A stretch of 64,000 nt of DNA from Tardiphaga robiniae (GTDB lineage Bacteria; Pseudomonadota; Alphaproteobacteria; Rhizobiales; Xanthobacteraceae). The stretch is taken from the NCBI RefSeq assembly GCF_001618955.1, contig NZ_LVYV01000008.1, positions 62,001 through 126,000 of the forward strand, given 5' to 3'. How positions within the stretch are numbered: position 1 is the first letter of the stretch; each line of letters begins with the position of its first letter. The position numbers and the translations under genes were made by a program. The notes beneath the pieces are model-generated. The model worked only from the letters and a program-made list of their open reading frames with translations. It did no database searches and was not told the origin of the DNA. Shown one piece after another: positions 16,973-25,777 of this stretch.

Positions 16973-17788
16973 ATGTCGCATCGTAACTTCATCTGGATCT
17001 GCCTGCTGCCGCTCGTGGTGGTGACAGCAGCCTTCTTCCTCTTGCCGATGGCGCAATTGCTCGCCGTCGGTGCCGGTGGATCGCGCGGCGTGTCCGCCTA
17101 TCTCGCGATCATTACAGAACCGCGCTATCGCGCCACGCTGATCAATACGGTCGTGCTGGCTGCGGCGACGACCATCGCCACGCTGGTGATTGCCACCATC
17201 GCCGGCCTTTTCCTGCAGCGTCATCGCTTCCCCGGCCGCGCCGTCCTGATCGCGATGCTGACATTTCCGCTGGCATTTCCCGGGGTCGTGGTCGGCTTCC
17301 TGATCATTCTGCTGGCCGGACGTCAGGGCCTGATCGGTGCCATCACCGCCGCGGTGACGGGCGAGAAAGTCGTGTTCGCCTATTCGATTTTCGGTCTGTT
17401 TCTTGGCTATCTCTATTTCTCGATCCCGCGCGTGATCCTCACGGTGATGGCCGCGGTGCAGAAGCTCGATATCGGGCTGGAGGAGGCAGCGCGTTCCCTC
17501 GGTGCAAGCCCGTGGGCGGTCCAGCGCGATGTGGTACTGCCGGCGCTCGGGCCGGCTTTCGTGGCCTCGGGCGCAATCGCCTTTGCCACAGCGATGGGTG
17601 CGTTCGGCACAGCCTTCACGCTTGCGACCAACATCGATGTGTTGCCGATGCTGATCTATACCGAGTTCACATTGGCGGCGAATTTTGCGATCTCGGCGGC
17701 GCTGTCGATCGGACTCGGTGTGATCGCCTGGGCAATCCTCGCGCTGGCCCGCTCAATGAGCGGCGGCGCTGTCGCGGCGGCGGGGTGA
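16973..17788 (+). CDS. ABC transporter permease 1
   Basis: The 271-residue inner-membrane protein has about six spans and an EAA loop EEAARSLGASPWAVQRDVVL near residue 170. The start at 16973 (MSHRNFIWICLLPL) directly precedes the first span; a start at 16937 would place the stem-loop inside the coding region. It pairs with the next gene, each contributing one half of the channel, as in the PhnU/PhnV-type two-permease layout. Confidence 0.87.
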   Translation: MSHRNFIWICLLPLVVVTAAFFLLPMAQLLAVGAGGSRGVSAYLAIITEPRYRATLINTVVLAAATTIATLVIATIAGLFLQRHRFPGRAVLIAMLTFPLAFPGVVVGFLIILLAGRQGLIGAITAAVTGEKVVFAYSIFGLFLGYLYFSIPRVILTVMAAVQKLDIGLEEAARSLGASPWAVQRDVVLPALGPAFVASGAIAFATAMGAFGTAFTLATNIDVLPMLIYTEFTLAANFAISAALSIGLGVIAWAILALARSMSGGAVAAAG

Positions 17789-17792
17789 GCCG

Positions 17793-18578
17793 ATGCGCGA
17801 TCGCCTGATCTTCGCTGGCCAGCTCGGCTTCACACTGCTCGTCGCAGCGTTCCTCGTCGTGCCCGTTGTGTTGTCGATTTCCGCCGGCGTCACCGTCAAT
17901 TACTTTCGCGGCATCCAGTCGGGCGTTACGCTGCAATGGGTGGTGCAGGTCTGGAACCTCTATGCCGGTGAAATAGGGCTGTCGTTTCTGATCGCCTTCG
18001 CGACCCTGGCGGTGACGCTGATTGTCGGCGTGCCCGCGGCTTACGGATTGCACGTGAAGGGCGGGAGGTTGTCGCGGGTGATCGAGGAGATCATCACGCT
18101 GCCGCTGGCGATTCCCGGTCTGGCCATCGCGCTGGCGCTGCTGCTGACTTATGGCGGCTTCGGTGGCTTCCGACAGTCGTGGCTGTTCATCCTGACGGGC
18201 CACGTGGTCTTCACGATGCCCTTCATGGTGCGATCCGTGATGGCAGTGTTTGCTTCGGTGGACATCAAGACGCTGGACGAGGGCGCCGCGTCGCTCGGCG
18301 CCTCGCCATGGACGCGCTTTTGCAACGTCATCGTTCCGAACGCCATGCCCGGCATTCTCGCCGGATCGCTGATGGTGGTGACGCTGTCGCTCGGCGAATT
18401 CAATCTGACCTGGATGCTGCACACACCGCTCACCAAGACGCTGCCGGTCGGCCTCGCCGATAGTTACGCGTCGATGCGGCTCGAAGTGGCATCGGCCTAC
18501 ACACTGATCTTTTTCATCATGATTGTACCTCTTCTGGTGGCGATGCAGATGTTTGCCGAGAAGGGCGAAAAGAAATGA
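17793..18578 (+). CDS. ABC transporter permease 2
   Basis: The 261-residue partner permease has about six membrane spans and an EAA loop DEGAASLGASPWTRFCNVIV near residue 170. It starts 4 nt after the previous stop and overlaps the ATPase gene by 4 nt, so the operon is translationally compact. Confidence 0.88.
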   Translation: MRDRLIFAGQLGFTLLVAAFLVVPVVLSISAGVTVNYFRGIQSGVTLQWVVQVWNLYAGEIGLSFLIAFATLAVTLIVGVPAAYGLHVKGGRLSRVIEEIITLPLAIPGLAIALALLLTYGGFGGFRQSWLFILTGHVVFTMPFMVRSVMAVFASVDIKTLDEGAASLGASPWTRFCNVIVPNAMPGILAGSLMVVTLSLGEFNLTWMLHTPLTKTLPVGLADSYASMRLEVASAYTLIFFIMIVPLLVAMQMFAEKGEKK

Positions 18579-19636
18579 GCGGGATCGCGGGCCACGGTGC
18601 GGCCGTCCATATTGAGAACTGCGGGAAGACCTTTCCGGACGGCACCCAGGCGTTGGCGCCAGCCTCGCTGGATATCGTGTCAGGCGAGACGCTGGTGCTG
18701 CTCGGCCCTTCCGGTTGCGGCAAGACCACCATGTTGCGCATCATCGCCGGGCTGGAGACGCCCGATGCGGGCGGCCGTGTGCTGTTCGACAGGACCGACA
18801 TGACCGCGGTGCCGATCGAGCAGCGCCATGTCGGCATGGTGTTCCAGTCCTATGCGCTGTTTCCCAACATGACCGTGGCCGAGAACATCGGCTACGGGCT
18901 GAAGATTCGCGGCGTCGACAAGGCCGCACGCGCGGCGCGTGTCGCCGAGATGGTGGCGCTGACCAATATCGGCGGGCTCGAGAACCGCCGTATCGATCAA
19001 TTATCTGGTGGCCAGCGTCAGCGCGTTGCGCTGGCGCGCGCGGTGGCCGTGCGTCCACGCGTGCTGCTGCTGGATGAGCCGTTGACCGCGCTTGATGCGT
19101 CGCTGCGCGACCGGCTACGCAGTGAACTCAACAGCCTGCTGCGCTCGCTCGGGATCACCGCGATCTATGTGACTCACGATCAGGCGGAAGCGATGGAGCT
19201 CGGCGACCGTATCGTTGTCATGCGCAAGGGCGCCATCGCGCAGATCGGCACGCCGCGGGAGATCTACTTTGCTCCCCAGAACCGTTTCGTCGCCGAATTC
19301 GTCGGTGCGGCCAATATCGTAGAAGGGCCGGTGAGCGGTGGTCGGCTGACGCTGCCCGGTGGCTGGCTGGCGCTCAATGATGCCGCCGACAATGCTGCGG
19401 CAGTGGCGATGATCCGGCCGGAGACCATCGGAATTGTCGCCGAGGCGGACGCCTTCCTGCGCGGCATGGTCGAAAGCGTCGCCTTCATCGGTGATCGCCA
19501 GCGTCTCGTGGTGACGGGTGCGGCGAACAAGCCGTTGACGGTGGACGCGCCGAACACCATCAATGTGCGTGCAGGGGAGCGCGTCGGCCTGTCGGTCACG
19601 CCTCAAGCGGTTCGCGTGTTGCCGAAAGAAGACTGA
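18575..19636 (+). CDS. ABC transporter ATP-binding protein
   Basis: The 353-residue ATPase has Walker A GPSGCGKTT near residue 47, signature LSGGQRQR near 146, Walker B VLLLDEPLTALD near 166, switch YVTHDQAEA, and a C-terminal TOBE domain. It powers the preceding permease pair. Its stop overlaps the phosphodiesterase start, so the latter belongs to the same operon. Confidence 0.9.
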   Translation: MSGIAGHGAAVHIENCGKTFPDGTQALAPASLDIVSGETLVLLGPSGCGKTTMLRIIAGLETPDAGGRVLFDRTDMTAVPIEQRHVGMVFQSYALFPNMTVAENIGYGLKIRGVDKAARAARVAEMVALTNIGGLENRRIDQLSGGQRQRVALARAVAVRPRVLLLDEPLTALDASLRDRLRSELNSLLRSLGITAIYVTHDQAEAMELGDRIVVMRKGAIAQIGTPREIYFAPQNRFVAEFVGAANIVEGPVSGGRLTLPGGWLALNDAADNAAAVAMIRPETIGIVAEADAFLRGMVESVAFIGDRQRLVVTGAANKPLTVDAPNTINVRAGERVGLSVTPQAVRVLPKED

Positions 19637-20481
19637 TGTCGAAGCCCAAGCCCACCATCATCGCGCAGATCTCCGATCTGCATATCAAGGCGCCGGGCGA
19701 GCTGGCCTATGGCAAGGTCGACACGGCCAAGGCGCTGGAGCGTTGTGTCGCCGAGCTAAACGCGCTCGATCCGCGGCCCGATCTCGTTGTCATCTCCGGC
19801 GATCTCGTCGATACGCCGACGCCGGGCGAATACGAGCACCTGTGGCGGCTGCTGGCGCCGCTCAAGATCCCGTTCATCGGCGTGCCCGGCAATCACGATG
19901 CTCGCGACATGATGCGCGCGGCATTCCCTGACTGGGCTTATGCGAAGTCGTCGGGCCCGCTCGATCAGGCGCGGACGGTTGGCCCGCTCGATATCATCCT
20001 GCTGGACTCGCACGTGCCGGAGAAGCCGCATGGCACGCTGGCAGCATCGACACTCGATTGGCTGGACGCCACGCTGGCGTCATCGCGCGAGCGGCCGGCA
20101 TTGTTATTCCTGCATCATCCGCCGTTCCGCACCGGCATCGAGCACATGGACGTGCAGGACCTGTTCAACGCGGATGACCTCGCAACCATCGTCCGCAAAC
20201 ATCCCCGTATACAGATCGTCGCCGCCGGCCACGTCCATCGTGCGACGCTGACGACATTCGCCGGGACGGTTGCGACCATTTGCCCGGCGCCGAACCATGC
20301 GGTCGATCTCGACATCGCCGAATTGCGTCCGCCGTCCTTCCGCGTCGAACCGCCAGCATTCCACCTGCATGTCTGGTTTCCGGATGGCGAGGAGGGCGGC
20401 CATCTGGTCATGCATCAGGTGCCGATCGGCGACTTCGACGGCCCGCATCCGTTCTTCGGGGCGGATGGGAAGTTATTGTAA
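19636..20481 (+). CDS. Calcineurin-like metallophosphodiesterase (class III cyclic-nucleotide/glycerophosphodiester PDE type)
   Basis: The 281-residue dinuclear-metal phosphoesterase has all five family blocks in order: ISDLHI (residue 11), VVISGDLVD (about 54), VPGNHDARD (about 84), FLHHPP (about 157) and AAGHVHR (about 196). The family includes CpdA (cAMP) and GpdQ (glycerophosphodiesters). There is no signal peptide, so it acts in the cytoplasm. Translational overlap with the ABC ATPase implies that it processes what the transporter brings in; a phosphodiester is the simplest inference. Confidence 0.87.
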   Translation: MSKPKPTIIAQISDLHIKAPGELAYGKVDTAKALERCVAELNALDPRPDLVVISGDLVDTPTPGEYEHLWRLLAPLKIPFIGVPGNHDARDMMRAAFPDWAYAKSSGPLDQARTVGPLDIILLDSHVPEKPHGTLAASTLDWLDATLASSRERPALLFLHHPPFRTGIEHMDVQDLFNADDLATIVRKHPRIQIVAAGHVHRATLTTFAGTVATICPAPNHAVDLDIAELRPPSFRVEPPAFHLHVWFPDGEEGGHLVMHQVPIGDFDGPHPFFGADGKLL

Positions 20482-20483
20482 AA

Positions 20484-20641
20484 CTCTGTCATTCCGGGCG
20501 CACAGCGCGTTAGCGCGACGCGAACCCGGAATCTAGATATGTGAGTCAACCGGCGTTTCAACCATCTTGAGATTCCCCGCCACTCCAATTGGAGTGGCTG
20601 AGGTTCGCGCGCGAAGATGCGCGCGCCCCGGAATGACAGAG
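20484..20641. repeat. Inverted-repeat (REP-like) element between convergent genes
   Basis: Perfect 15-bp outer arms CTCTGTCATTCCGGG (20484-20498) and its complement (20627-20641) flank smaller hairpins, including an 18-bp perfect palindrome centred on CCAATTGG (20580-20597). It lies exactly between two convergent genes and may terminate both. A related element is at 31837-31992. The CATTCCGGG...CCCGGAATG form is widespread in intergenic regions of Bradyrhizobium relatives. Confidence 0.75.
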
Positions 20642-20645
20642 GGGG

Positions 20646-22124
20646 TTACACGAGCGCATTCGCCGCGATCAGGCTGCGATAGAACTCCGCGCTGAGCTTC
20701 GGCGTTCGTTTCTGCGTCGCGAAGTCGACGTGATAAAGGCCGAAGCGTTTGTCATAGCCATCCGACCACTCAAAATTATCCATCAGGCTCCAGTGGAAAT
20801 ACCCCCCTACGGGGACGCCTTCCGACGTCGCGCGCTGCAGATGCGTGAGATAGTTCCTGAGATACATGACGCGGTCGAGATCGTGAATCTTACCGTCGCC
20901 GGCCGGCCGATCGGCGGCCGATGTACCGTTCTCGCTGATATAGATCTGCTTGACGCTCCAGACCTTGGCGACATTGCGCGGCGCCCAATACAGCGCTTCC
21001 GGCCCAATCCGCAACCAGTCTGAATCCATGCGCGGGAACGAGGTCGGGAATGGCACCAATGCGAAGCCATGCTGATCGCCACTCGCCACCACGTAATATT
21101 GCGGCATGTAGACATTGAGGCCGACGAAATCGACGGGCGAGGAGATGGTCTTCAACTCTTCTGCCGTGAAGCTCGGCGCATTCTTGCCCGCATAAGCCAG
21201 GAATGCATCGGTGTATCTGCCTTCGAGGATGACGGTCATGTAGCCACCATTCATCTCGCGCGTTGCGATTTCGGCTGCGCGGATATTGGCAGGCGTCTCA
21301 ATGGCCGGAACGCAGGATGCGACATTCTCGGCAACGCCAACCCTGGTGTCGGCGCGTCCATTGGCGCGGATCGCCTGCACAGCCATGCCATGGCCCAGTG
21401 CGACGTGATGGCGAACTTGGTTGAGCTGCGGCTGTGGCAGCTTCAGGCCGGGCGCGAGCTCAACCGGGCCGCGGCCATAGCCGAAATCCACGAAGGTTCC
21501 GCATTCATTGATAGTGAAGATGTTTTTGACGCGGTCGGTGATGCGTGGCGCCACATAAGCGGCATAATCGCCGAACGCCTTCGATGTATCTGATGACGCC
21601 CAGCCGCCAACGCGATCCTGCAGCGCCTGCGGCAGATCCCAGTGATACAGTGTGGCGAATGGCTCGATCCCGTTGGCGAGCAGTTCGTCGATGAGACGAT
21701 TGTAGAAATCTAGTCCTTGCGGATTGGGCGTGCCCACGCCGGTCGGAAACACGCGCGACCATGAGATGGAGAAGCGATAGGCCTTCGCGCCCAGCGCCTT
21801 TATCAACTGGACGTCTTCCTTGTAGCGATGGAAATGATCCACCGCGTGGTCGCCGTTGCCGCCGCCACGGATCTTGTTCGGCGTGTGCGAATAGCTGTCC
21901 CAGATTGAGGGGCCGCGGCCTTCGGCAGAGACGGCACCCTCGATCTGATAGGCTGACGTTGCAGTGCCCCAGACGAAATCCGCCGGAAATCGCCGGTCGT
22001 TGGGAAGCGCTGCCGGCCTGGTTGAGGCCGGTTGCGCCTCGGCCTTCCCGAGCGGGATGGCGAGGCCGGCGGCGAGCGTGCCGGCCGCTCCGGCAAAATC
22101 GCGGCGCGTGAAACGATGGGACAC
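20646..22124 (-). CDS. Tat-exported family 1 beta-glucosidase
   Basis: The 492-residue GH1 glycosidase carries a twin-arginine signal (TRRDFAGAAGTLAAGLAIP) and should act in the periplasm. The GH1 N-terminal signature FVWGTATSAYQIEGA is near residue 49. The nucleophile motif YISENG is in the C-terminal half and the acid/base motif is TINEC, where most family members have NEP. The ENG glutamate and the NE glutamate are both present, so activity is plausible. Expected substrates are aryl- or alkyl-beta-glucosides such as plant glucosides. It is a single gene. Confidence 0.9.
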   Translation of the reverse strand: MSHRFTRRDFAGAAGTLAAGLAIPLGKAEAQPASTRPAALPNDRRFPADFVWGTATSAYQIEGAVSAEGRGPSIWDSYSHTPNKIRGGGNGDHAVDHFHRYKEDVQLIKALGAKAYRFSISWSRVFPTGVGTPNPQGLDFYNRLIDELLANGIEPFATLYHWDLPQALQDRVGGWASSDTSKAFGDYAAYVAPRITDRVKNIFTINECGTFVDFGYGRGPVELAPGLKLPQPQLNQVRHHVALGHGMAVQAIRANGRADTRVGVAENVASCVPAIETPANIRAAEIATREMNGGYMTVILEGRYTDAFLAYAGKNAPSFTAEELKTISSPVDFVGLNVYMPQYYVVASGDQHGFALVPFPTSFPRMDSDWLRIGPEALYWAPRNVAKVWSVKQIYISENGTSAADRPAGDGKIHDLDRVMYLRNYLTHLQRATSEGVPVGGYFHWSLMDNFEWSDGYDKRFGLYHVDFATQKRTPKLSAEFYRSLIAANALV

Positions 22125-22155
22125 CGGTACTCCCTGCTATCTGCAGATGCGACGA

Positions 22156-22992
22156 TCAGTCGTCATGCGGCTCATGATAGTTCTCTGCGCCGCCTTTCCA
22201 ATAGCCTGACGCCTTGACCCACGCCTTGGGATGCTGGCGCTCGTCGACGAGAATCTTGCGGAGGCGCTTGGCGACTTCGGATTCCGCGGCGATGAAGGCG
22301 TAGCCGTCTCCAACGGGAAGTTTGAGGCTGCGCAGAGCATCTTCCATCAGGGTGGTCGAACCGGCGCTCTGCTGGCCACGATGCAGCCAGTTGATGGTGA
22401 CGGAGGCCTTCGCTGCGAAGGTCTGCTCCTCGGCAGCATCGGCGACTTCCGCGATCACGATGGCCCGCGTAGCAGGACGTAGTTCCTCAAGCCGGCGGCC
22501 GATGGCGGGCAGGGCGGTTTCGTCGCCGATCAGCAGGTACCAGTCGAAGTCGTCCGGCACCACGAACGAGCCGCGCGGGCCGCCGATACCGACTTTATCG
22601 CCTGGCTTCGCTTCTGTGGCCCAGGTCGTGGCAGGCCCCGCATCATGAATGGCGAAATCGATGTCGAGCTCTTTCGCGGCTTCGTCATAGCGCCGCGGCG
22701 TGTAGTCCCGCGCGATTGGCCGCGCGCTCTCATCGACCAGCACGCGGCCTTCGCTGAAGACGGGCATCAGGGGCTCGGCTTCGCCGGGGCGCGGGAAGAA
22801 CACCTTGACGTGGTTGTCATAGGACGCGCTGACAAAGCCTTCGAGGTCGTCGCCGGTGAGGGTGATGCGCTTCATATGCGGCGTCACTGACGTCACGCGC
22901 TTCACGGTCAGCAGACGGCGCTTCAGCTCGTGACGGACGCGCACGATGCGATGAAGGTCGGTGGCAATGGTGTCTGAAGATGTGTCGGTCAT
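22156..22992 (-). CDS. Siderophore-interacting FAD protein (ViuB/YqjH type)
   Basis: The 278-residue ferric-siderophore reductase family protein begins with the FAD-binding domain (HMKRITLTGDDLEGF; the RDYTPRRYD flavin-contact motif near residue 115) and ends with the SIP NAD(P)H-binding domain (GDETALPAIGRRLE; YAFIAAESEVAKRLR). These cytoplasmic enzymes release iron from imported ferric siderophores. No siderophore receptor is adjacent. It lies 31 nt downstream of the convergently oriented reading direction of the glucosidase and may be transcribed with it. Confidence 0.87.
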   Translation of the reverse strand: MTDTSSDTIATDLHRIVRVRHELKRRLLTVKRVTSVTPHMKRITLTGDDLEGFVSASYDNHVKVFFPRPGEAEPLMPVFSEGRVLVDESARPIARDYTPRRYDEAAKELDIDFAIHDAGPATTWATEAKPGDKVGIGGPRGSFVVPDDFDWYLLIGDETALPAIGRRLEELRPATRAIVIAEVADAAEEQTFAAKASVTINWLHRGQQSAGSTTLMEDALRSLKLPVGDGYAFIAAESEVAKRLRKILVDERQHPKAWVKASGYWKGGAENYHEPHDD

Positions 22993-23306
22993 ATGGATTC
23001 CCGGAGAATCCAGATCGGCCTGTTTGACACGGAGTCGCGCAGGTCGAGCCTGGATCAGGTTCGATCGGCGCGTTGGTTCACGTTAACGCTTACGTGCGGC
23101 CTCGCCGAGACAGCAATCACGGCAGAGGTAGCGAAACGTCCTTTTACGTGCAAGCCCGGGATTGTCGCACGCGCCGCACGATGGCGTGAGGCCGGAAGCC
23201 TTCTAAACTGGGCGATGCCACCGAATGGACATTACGGCCTTTCCGGGAGAGAACTGTTTCCGGATGTGGCGGTGTGGCCCCTGAATCATTGGACGAGATC
23301 GACGTG
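22993..23306. other. Divergent intergenic region, 314 bp
   Basis: This region separates the siderophore-interacting protein gene from the aspartate dehydrogenase gene and must hold both promoters. A 104-codon frame spans it, but its composition is not protein-like. I found no clear operator, riboswitch or terminator. Confidence 0.5.
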
Positions 23307-24128
23307 ATGAGCATTGAAGCAAAGTTCGCAACCCGTGTGGCCATTGTCGGCCTCGGCCCCATCGGTCGCAAGGTGGCCGAAGCACTGGACCGCGGCATAG
23401 ACGGCCTGGTTCTGGCGGCGGTCGCCGTGCAGAATCCGGAGAAGCATCAGGCGTTCCTGTCCGGTCTCAGCAAGGCGCCGCCGGTGCTGCCGATCGCGGA
23501 TCTCGTGGATGTCGCCGATATCGTGATCGAATGTGCGCCCGCAGCGTTGCTCCCCGAAATCGTCAAACCGTTCGTCAGCAAGGGCAAGACCGCGATCGTG
23601 CTGAGCGCTGGAGCGCTGTTGTTCAATGACGATCTCATCGCGCTGGCCAAGGCCAATGGTGGTCAGATCGTGGTGCCGACCGGCGCGTTGATCGGGCTCG
23701 ATGCCGTGACCGCTGCCGCCGAGGGCAAGATCTCGTCGGTGAAGATGGTAACGCGCAAGCCGGTGAAAGGTCTCGCCGGCGCGCCCTATATCGTCGAGAA
23801 CAAGATCGATATCGAGAGCATCACCGAACCGATGAAGATTTTCGAGGGCACGGCACGCGAGGCTGCCAAGGGCTTTCCCGCCAATCTCAACGTCGCCGTC
23901 GCGCTGTCGCTCGCAGGCGCGGGCCCCGACGCCACGACGCTGGAAATCTGGGCCGATCCGGCGCTCACCCGCAACGTCCATCGTGTTGAGGTGGATTCGG
24001 ATTCCGCACGGTTCTCGATGCAGATCGAGAATATCCCGTCAGAAAATCCGAAGACTGGTCGCATCACCGCGCTGTCGGTGATCGCCTATCTGCGCAAGCA
24101 GCGCGCGGCGTTGCGCGTCGGGACGTAA
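23307..24128 (+). CDS. Aspartate dehydrogenase (NadX-type)
   Basis: The 273-residue protein has an N-terminal Rossmann domain (VAIVGLGPIGRKVAEAL, residues 10-26) and the C-terminal aspartate dehydrogenase domain, ending with NPKTGRITALSVIAYLRK. Family enzymes oxidise L-aspartate to iminoaspartate for NAD synthesis, or act on aspartate in amino-acid catabolism. The ATG at 23307 was chosen over an earlier in-frame codon because homology-like sequence begins only there. Convergent with the amidase gene (3-nt gap). Confidence 0.85.
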   Translation: MSIEAKFATRVAIVGLGPIGRKVAEALDRGIDGLVLAAVAVQNPEKHQAFLSGLSKAPPVLPIADLVDVADIVIECAPAALLPEIVKPFVSKGKTAIVLSAGALLFNDDLIALAKANGGQIVVPTGALIGLDAVTAAAEGKISSVKMVTRKPVKGLAGAPYIVENKIDIESITEPMKIFEGTAREAAKGFPANLNVAVALSLAGAGPDATTLEIWADPALTRNVHRVEVDSDSARFSMQIENIPSENPKTGRITALSVIAYLRKQRAALRVGT

Positions 24129-24131
24129 GGC

Positions 24132-24806
24132 CTATTTGCTGCTTTCGGCTTGATGCGCAGGGGCTATCTGCTGCGCAGTCTCGATTCCCTGGGTCCGGGC
24201 GATTCTGGCGAGCTCGCAGCCTTCGCAGTAGCGGCGATCCTTGTAGTCGATCCAGTTATGGGCGAAGACGCGCTCATTCGGGATGTCGTAGCGGGCCTGC
24301 AGCACGCGGACCAACACGCGCCACGCCGCGATCTGGGCATCGGTGGGCGGCTTGCGGACATTGGGGTAGTTGCCGACGAACTCAACCCCGATCGATGAGT
24401 CATTGTCGATCTGCTGATAGGTCCCGCTGTTGTCGATATACTTGTTGTCGTTGCGGTTGCCGCGGTTGAGATGGTTCGGCACCGCCCATTCGGGCGTCGA
24501 CCAGTAAACCGTGCCGTCGGTTTCGATCCAGATGGCGACGCCGCGACGATCGGGTTTCTGCATCTGCGCGACGGCGTTACGCCAGGCGGAGCCGACCGCG
24601 CCTTCCGACTGATGCACGACGATGTTGCGCCATTCACGGGCGTGGCGGAGATCGGTCCATGGCCTCAGCCAGACCATGTTGAGACCGGGAATGTCGGGGG
24701 TGCCGCGGGAGCGGGCGGCGATCTCGAAGCTTGAAGGCGTCTGGGCGGTCGCCGGTGTGGCGATCGCGCACAAAACCAGCAATACCACGGCGATCCGATC
24801 TCTCAT
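24132..24806 (-). CDS. Secreted N-acetylmuramoyl-L-alanine amidase (amidase_2/PGRP fold)
   Basis: The 224-residue protein has a signal peptide ending ATAQ and a PGRP-like amidase domain. Motifs are IVVHQSEGAVGS (first metal-ligand strand, residue 62 onward), SIGVEFVGNYPN (about 140), and VFAHNWIDYKDRRYCEGCE (about 175), a zinc-ligand region. The second His of the usual zinc pair (VIHH) is Gln here (VHQS), so catalysis needs confirmation. It would act on peptidoglycan in the periplasm. Confidence 0.78.
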   Translation of the reverse strand: MRDRIAVVLLVLCAIATPATAQTPSSFEIAARSRGTPDIPGLNMVWLRPWTDLRHAREWRNIVVHQSEGAVGSAWRNAVAQMQKPDRRGVAIWIETDGTVYWSTPEWAVPNHLNRGNRNDNKYIDNSGTYQQIDNDSSIGVEFVGNYPNVRKPPTDAQIAAWRVLVRVLQARYDIPNERVFAHNWIDYKDRRYCEGCELARIARTQGIETAQQIAPAHQAESSK

Positions 24807-24814
24807 GTCCCTCG

Positions 24815-24887
24815 TTTCCGAAGGCGTCTCATAACGCCTCCGGAAAGCGTAACCGAGCCGCGCTGGGAGTCAAATCCGCGGCTCGGT
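24815..24887 (-). terminator. Two consecutive hairpins between metQ-like and amidase genes
   Basis: Hairpin one has perfect 11-bp arms (24852-24862 with 24877-24887). Hairpin two has 13-bp arms with one G-U (24815-24827 with 24834-24846) and a 6-nt loop. Read on the minus strand they follow the MetQ-like stop, and hairpin one is followed by a short pyrimidine-rich tract, so they probably terminate that operon and insulate the amidase gene. Confidence 0.6.
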
Positions 24888-24928
24888 ATGATTGTCGCGC
24901 TATGGCAGCCTGCGCGCGTAGGTTGCGC

Positions 24929-25744
24929 TCAGTTGAAGTATTCGGGCAGGGTGAAGCCGGCGTAGAACTTGTCGTTGCGGATGGCGGTCTTGAACGTGTC
25001 CGACTGATAGGCCGCAACGATGTCCTTCGCCCACGGCGCTTCGGCATTGCCCCGGCGGACGGCCACGACATTGGTGTAGGGCTTGGTCATCTTTTCCAGT
25101 GCGAAGGCCTCGGTCAGCTTCAGCCCGCTATAGATCGCGAAATTGCCCTGCACGGCGGCGAAATCGGCATCGCCGAGGGCGCGCGGCGCCTGCGCGTTCT
25201 CGAGCGGCACGATCTTGATGCTCTTTGGATTCTTGATCACGTCGAGCTCGGTGACATCGACGGGGTTGTTGTCCTTGATCTCGATCCAGCCGAGATCGCG
25301 CAGGATCCACAGCGCGCGTTGCAGGTTCACGGGATCATTCGGCACGACCACGGTAGCGCCGGCCTTCACGGCATCGGATGTCTTGTGCTTGGTCGAATAG
25401 AGCCCCATTGGCGGCGTCGGCACCGTGATGATGCCGGTCAGGTCGGTCTTCTGGCGCTGGTTATAGCTGTCGAGGAACACCGTGTGCTGCATCACGTTGG
25501 CGTCGATATCATTCTTGAACACCGCGGTGTTGGCTTCCAGGCCCGTCGAGAACTCATAGTATTTGACGGTGTAGCCCTTCTTTTTCAGCTCGGGCTCGAC
25601 GCCCTTCTTGAAGCCGTCGATATAGGGGCCGGGTACGAAACCGACCTTGAGTTCGGGTTTGGTGGCGGACTGCGCGTCGGCATGATCACCAAAGGAGACG
25701 AGTGCGAGCATCGCGGCGGCGATGACGGAGAGGGCGGTCTTCAT
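24929..25744 (-). CDS. MetQ/NlpA-family periplasmic binding protein (second copy)
   Basis: The 271-residue binding protein of the MetQ/NlpA family has a Sec signal ending DHADAQ; no lipobox cysteine is visible. Family signature segments are KVGFVPGPY, FKNDIDANVMQHTVFLDSYN, ATVVVPNDPVNLQRAL and PYTNVVAVR. It probably binds methionine or a related sulfur amino acid. It is encoded 33 nt behind an SsuA-like gene, without its own permease or ATPase, and may use the MetN/MetI pair encoded 3 kb to the right. Confidence 0.87.
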   Translation of the reverse strand: MKTALSVIAAAMLALVSFGDHADAQSATKPELKVGFVPGPYIDGFKKGVEPELKKKGYTVKYYEFSTGLEANTAVFKNDIDANVMQHTVFLDSYNQRQKTDLTGIITVPTPPMGLYSTKHKTSDAVKAGATVVVPNDPVNLQRALWILRDLGWIEIKDNNPVDVTELDVIKNPKSIKIVPLENAQAPRALGDADFAAVQGNFAIYSGLKLTEAFALEKMTKPYTNVVAVRRGNAEAPWAKDIVAAYQSDTFKTAIRNDKFYAGFTLPEYFN

Positions 25745-25777
25745 TGTCGTTGTCTTTCAGGGAATGTCAGAATGGGA

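Noticed and set aside
22993-23307. 104-codon frame between the siderophore-interacting protein and aspartate dehydrogenase genes
   Set aside because: Composition is not protein-like and it occupies a divergent promoter region.
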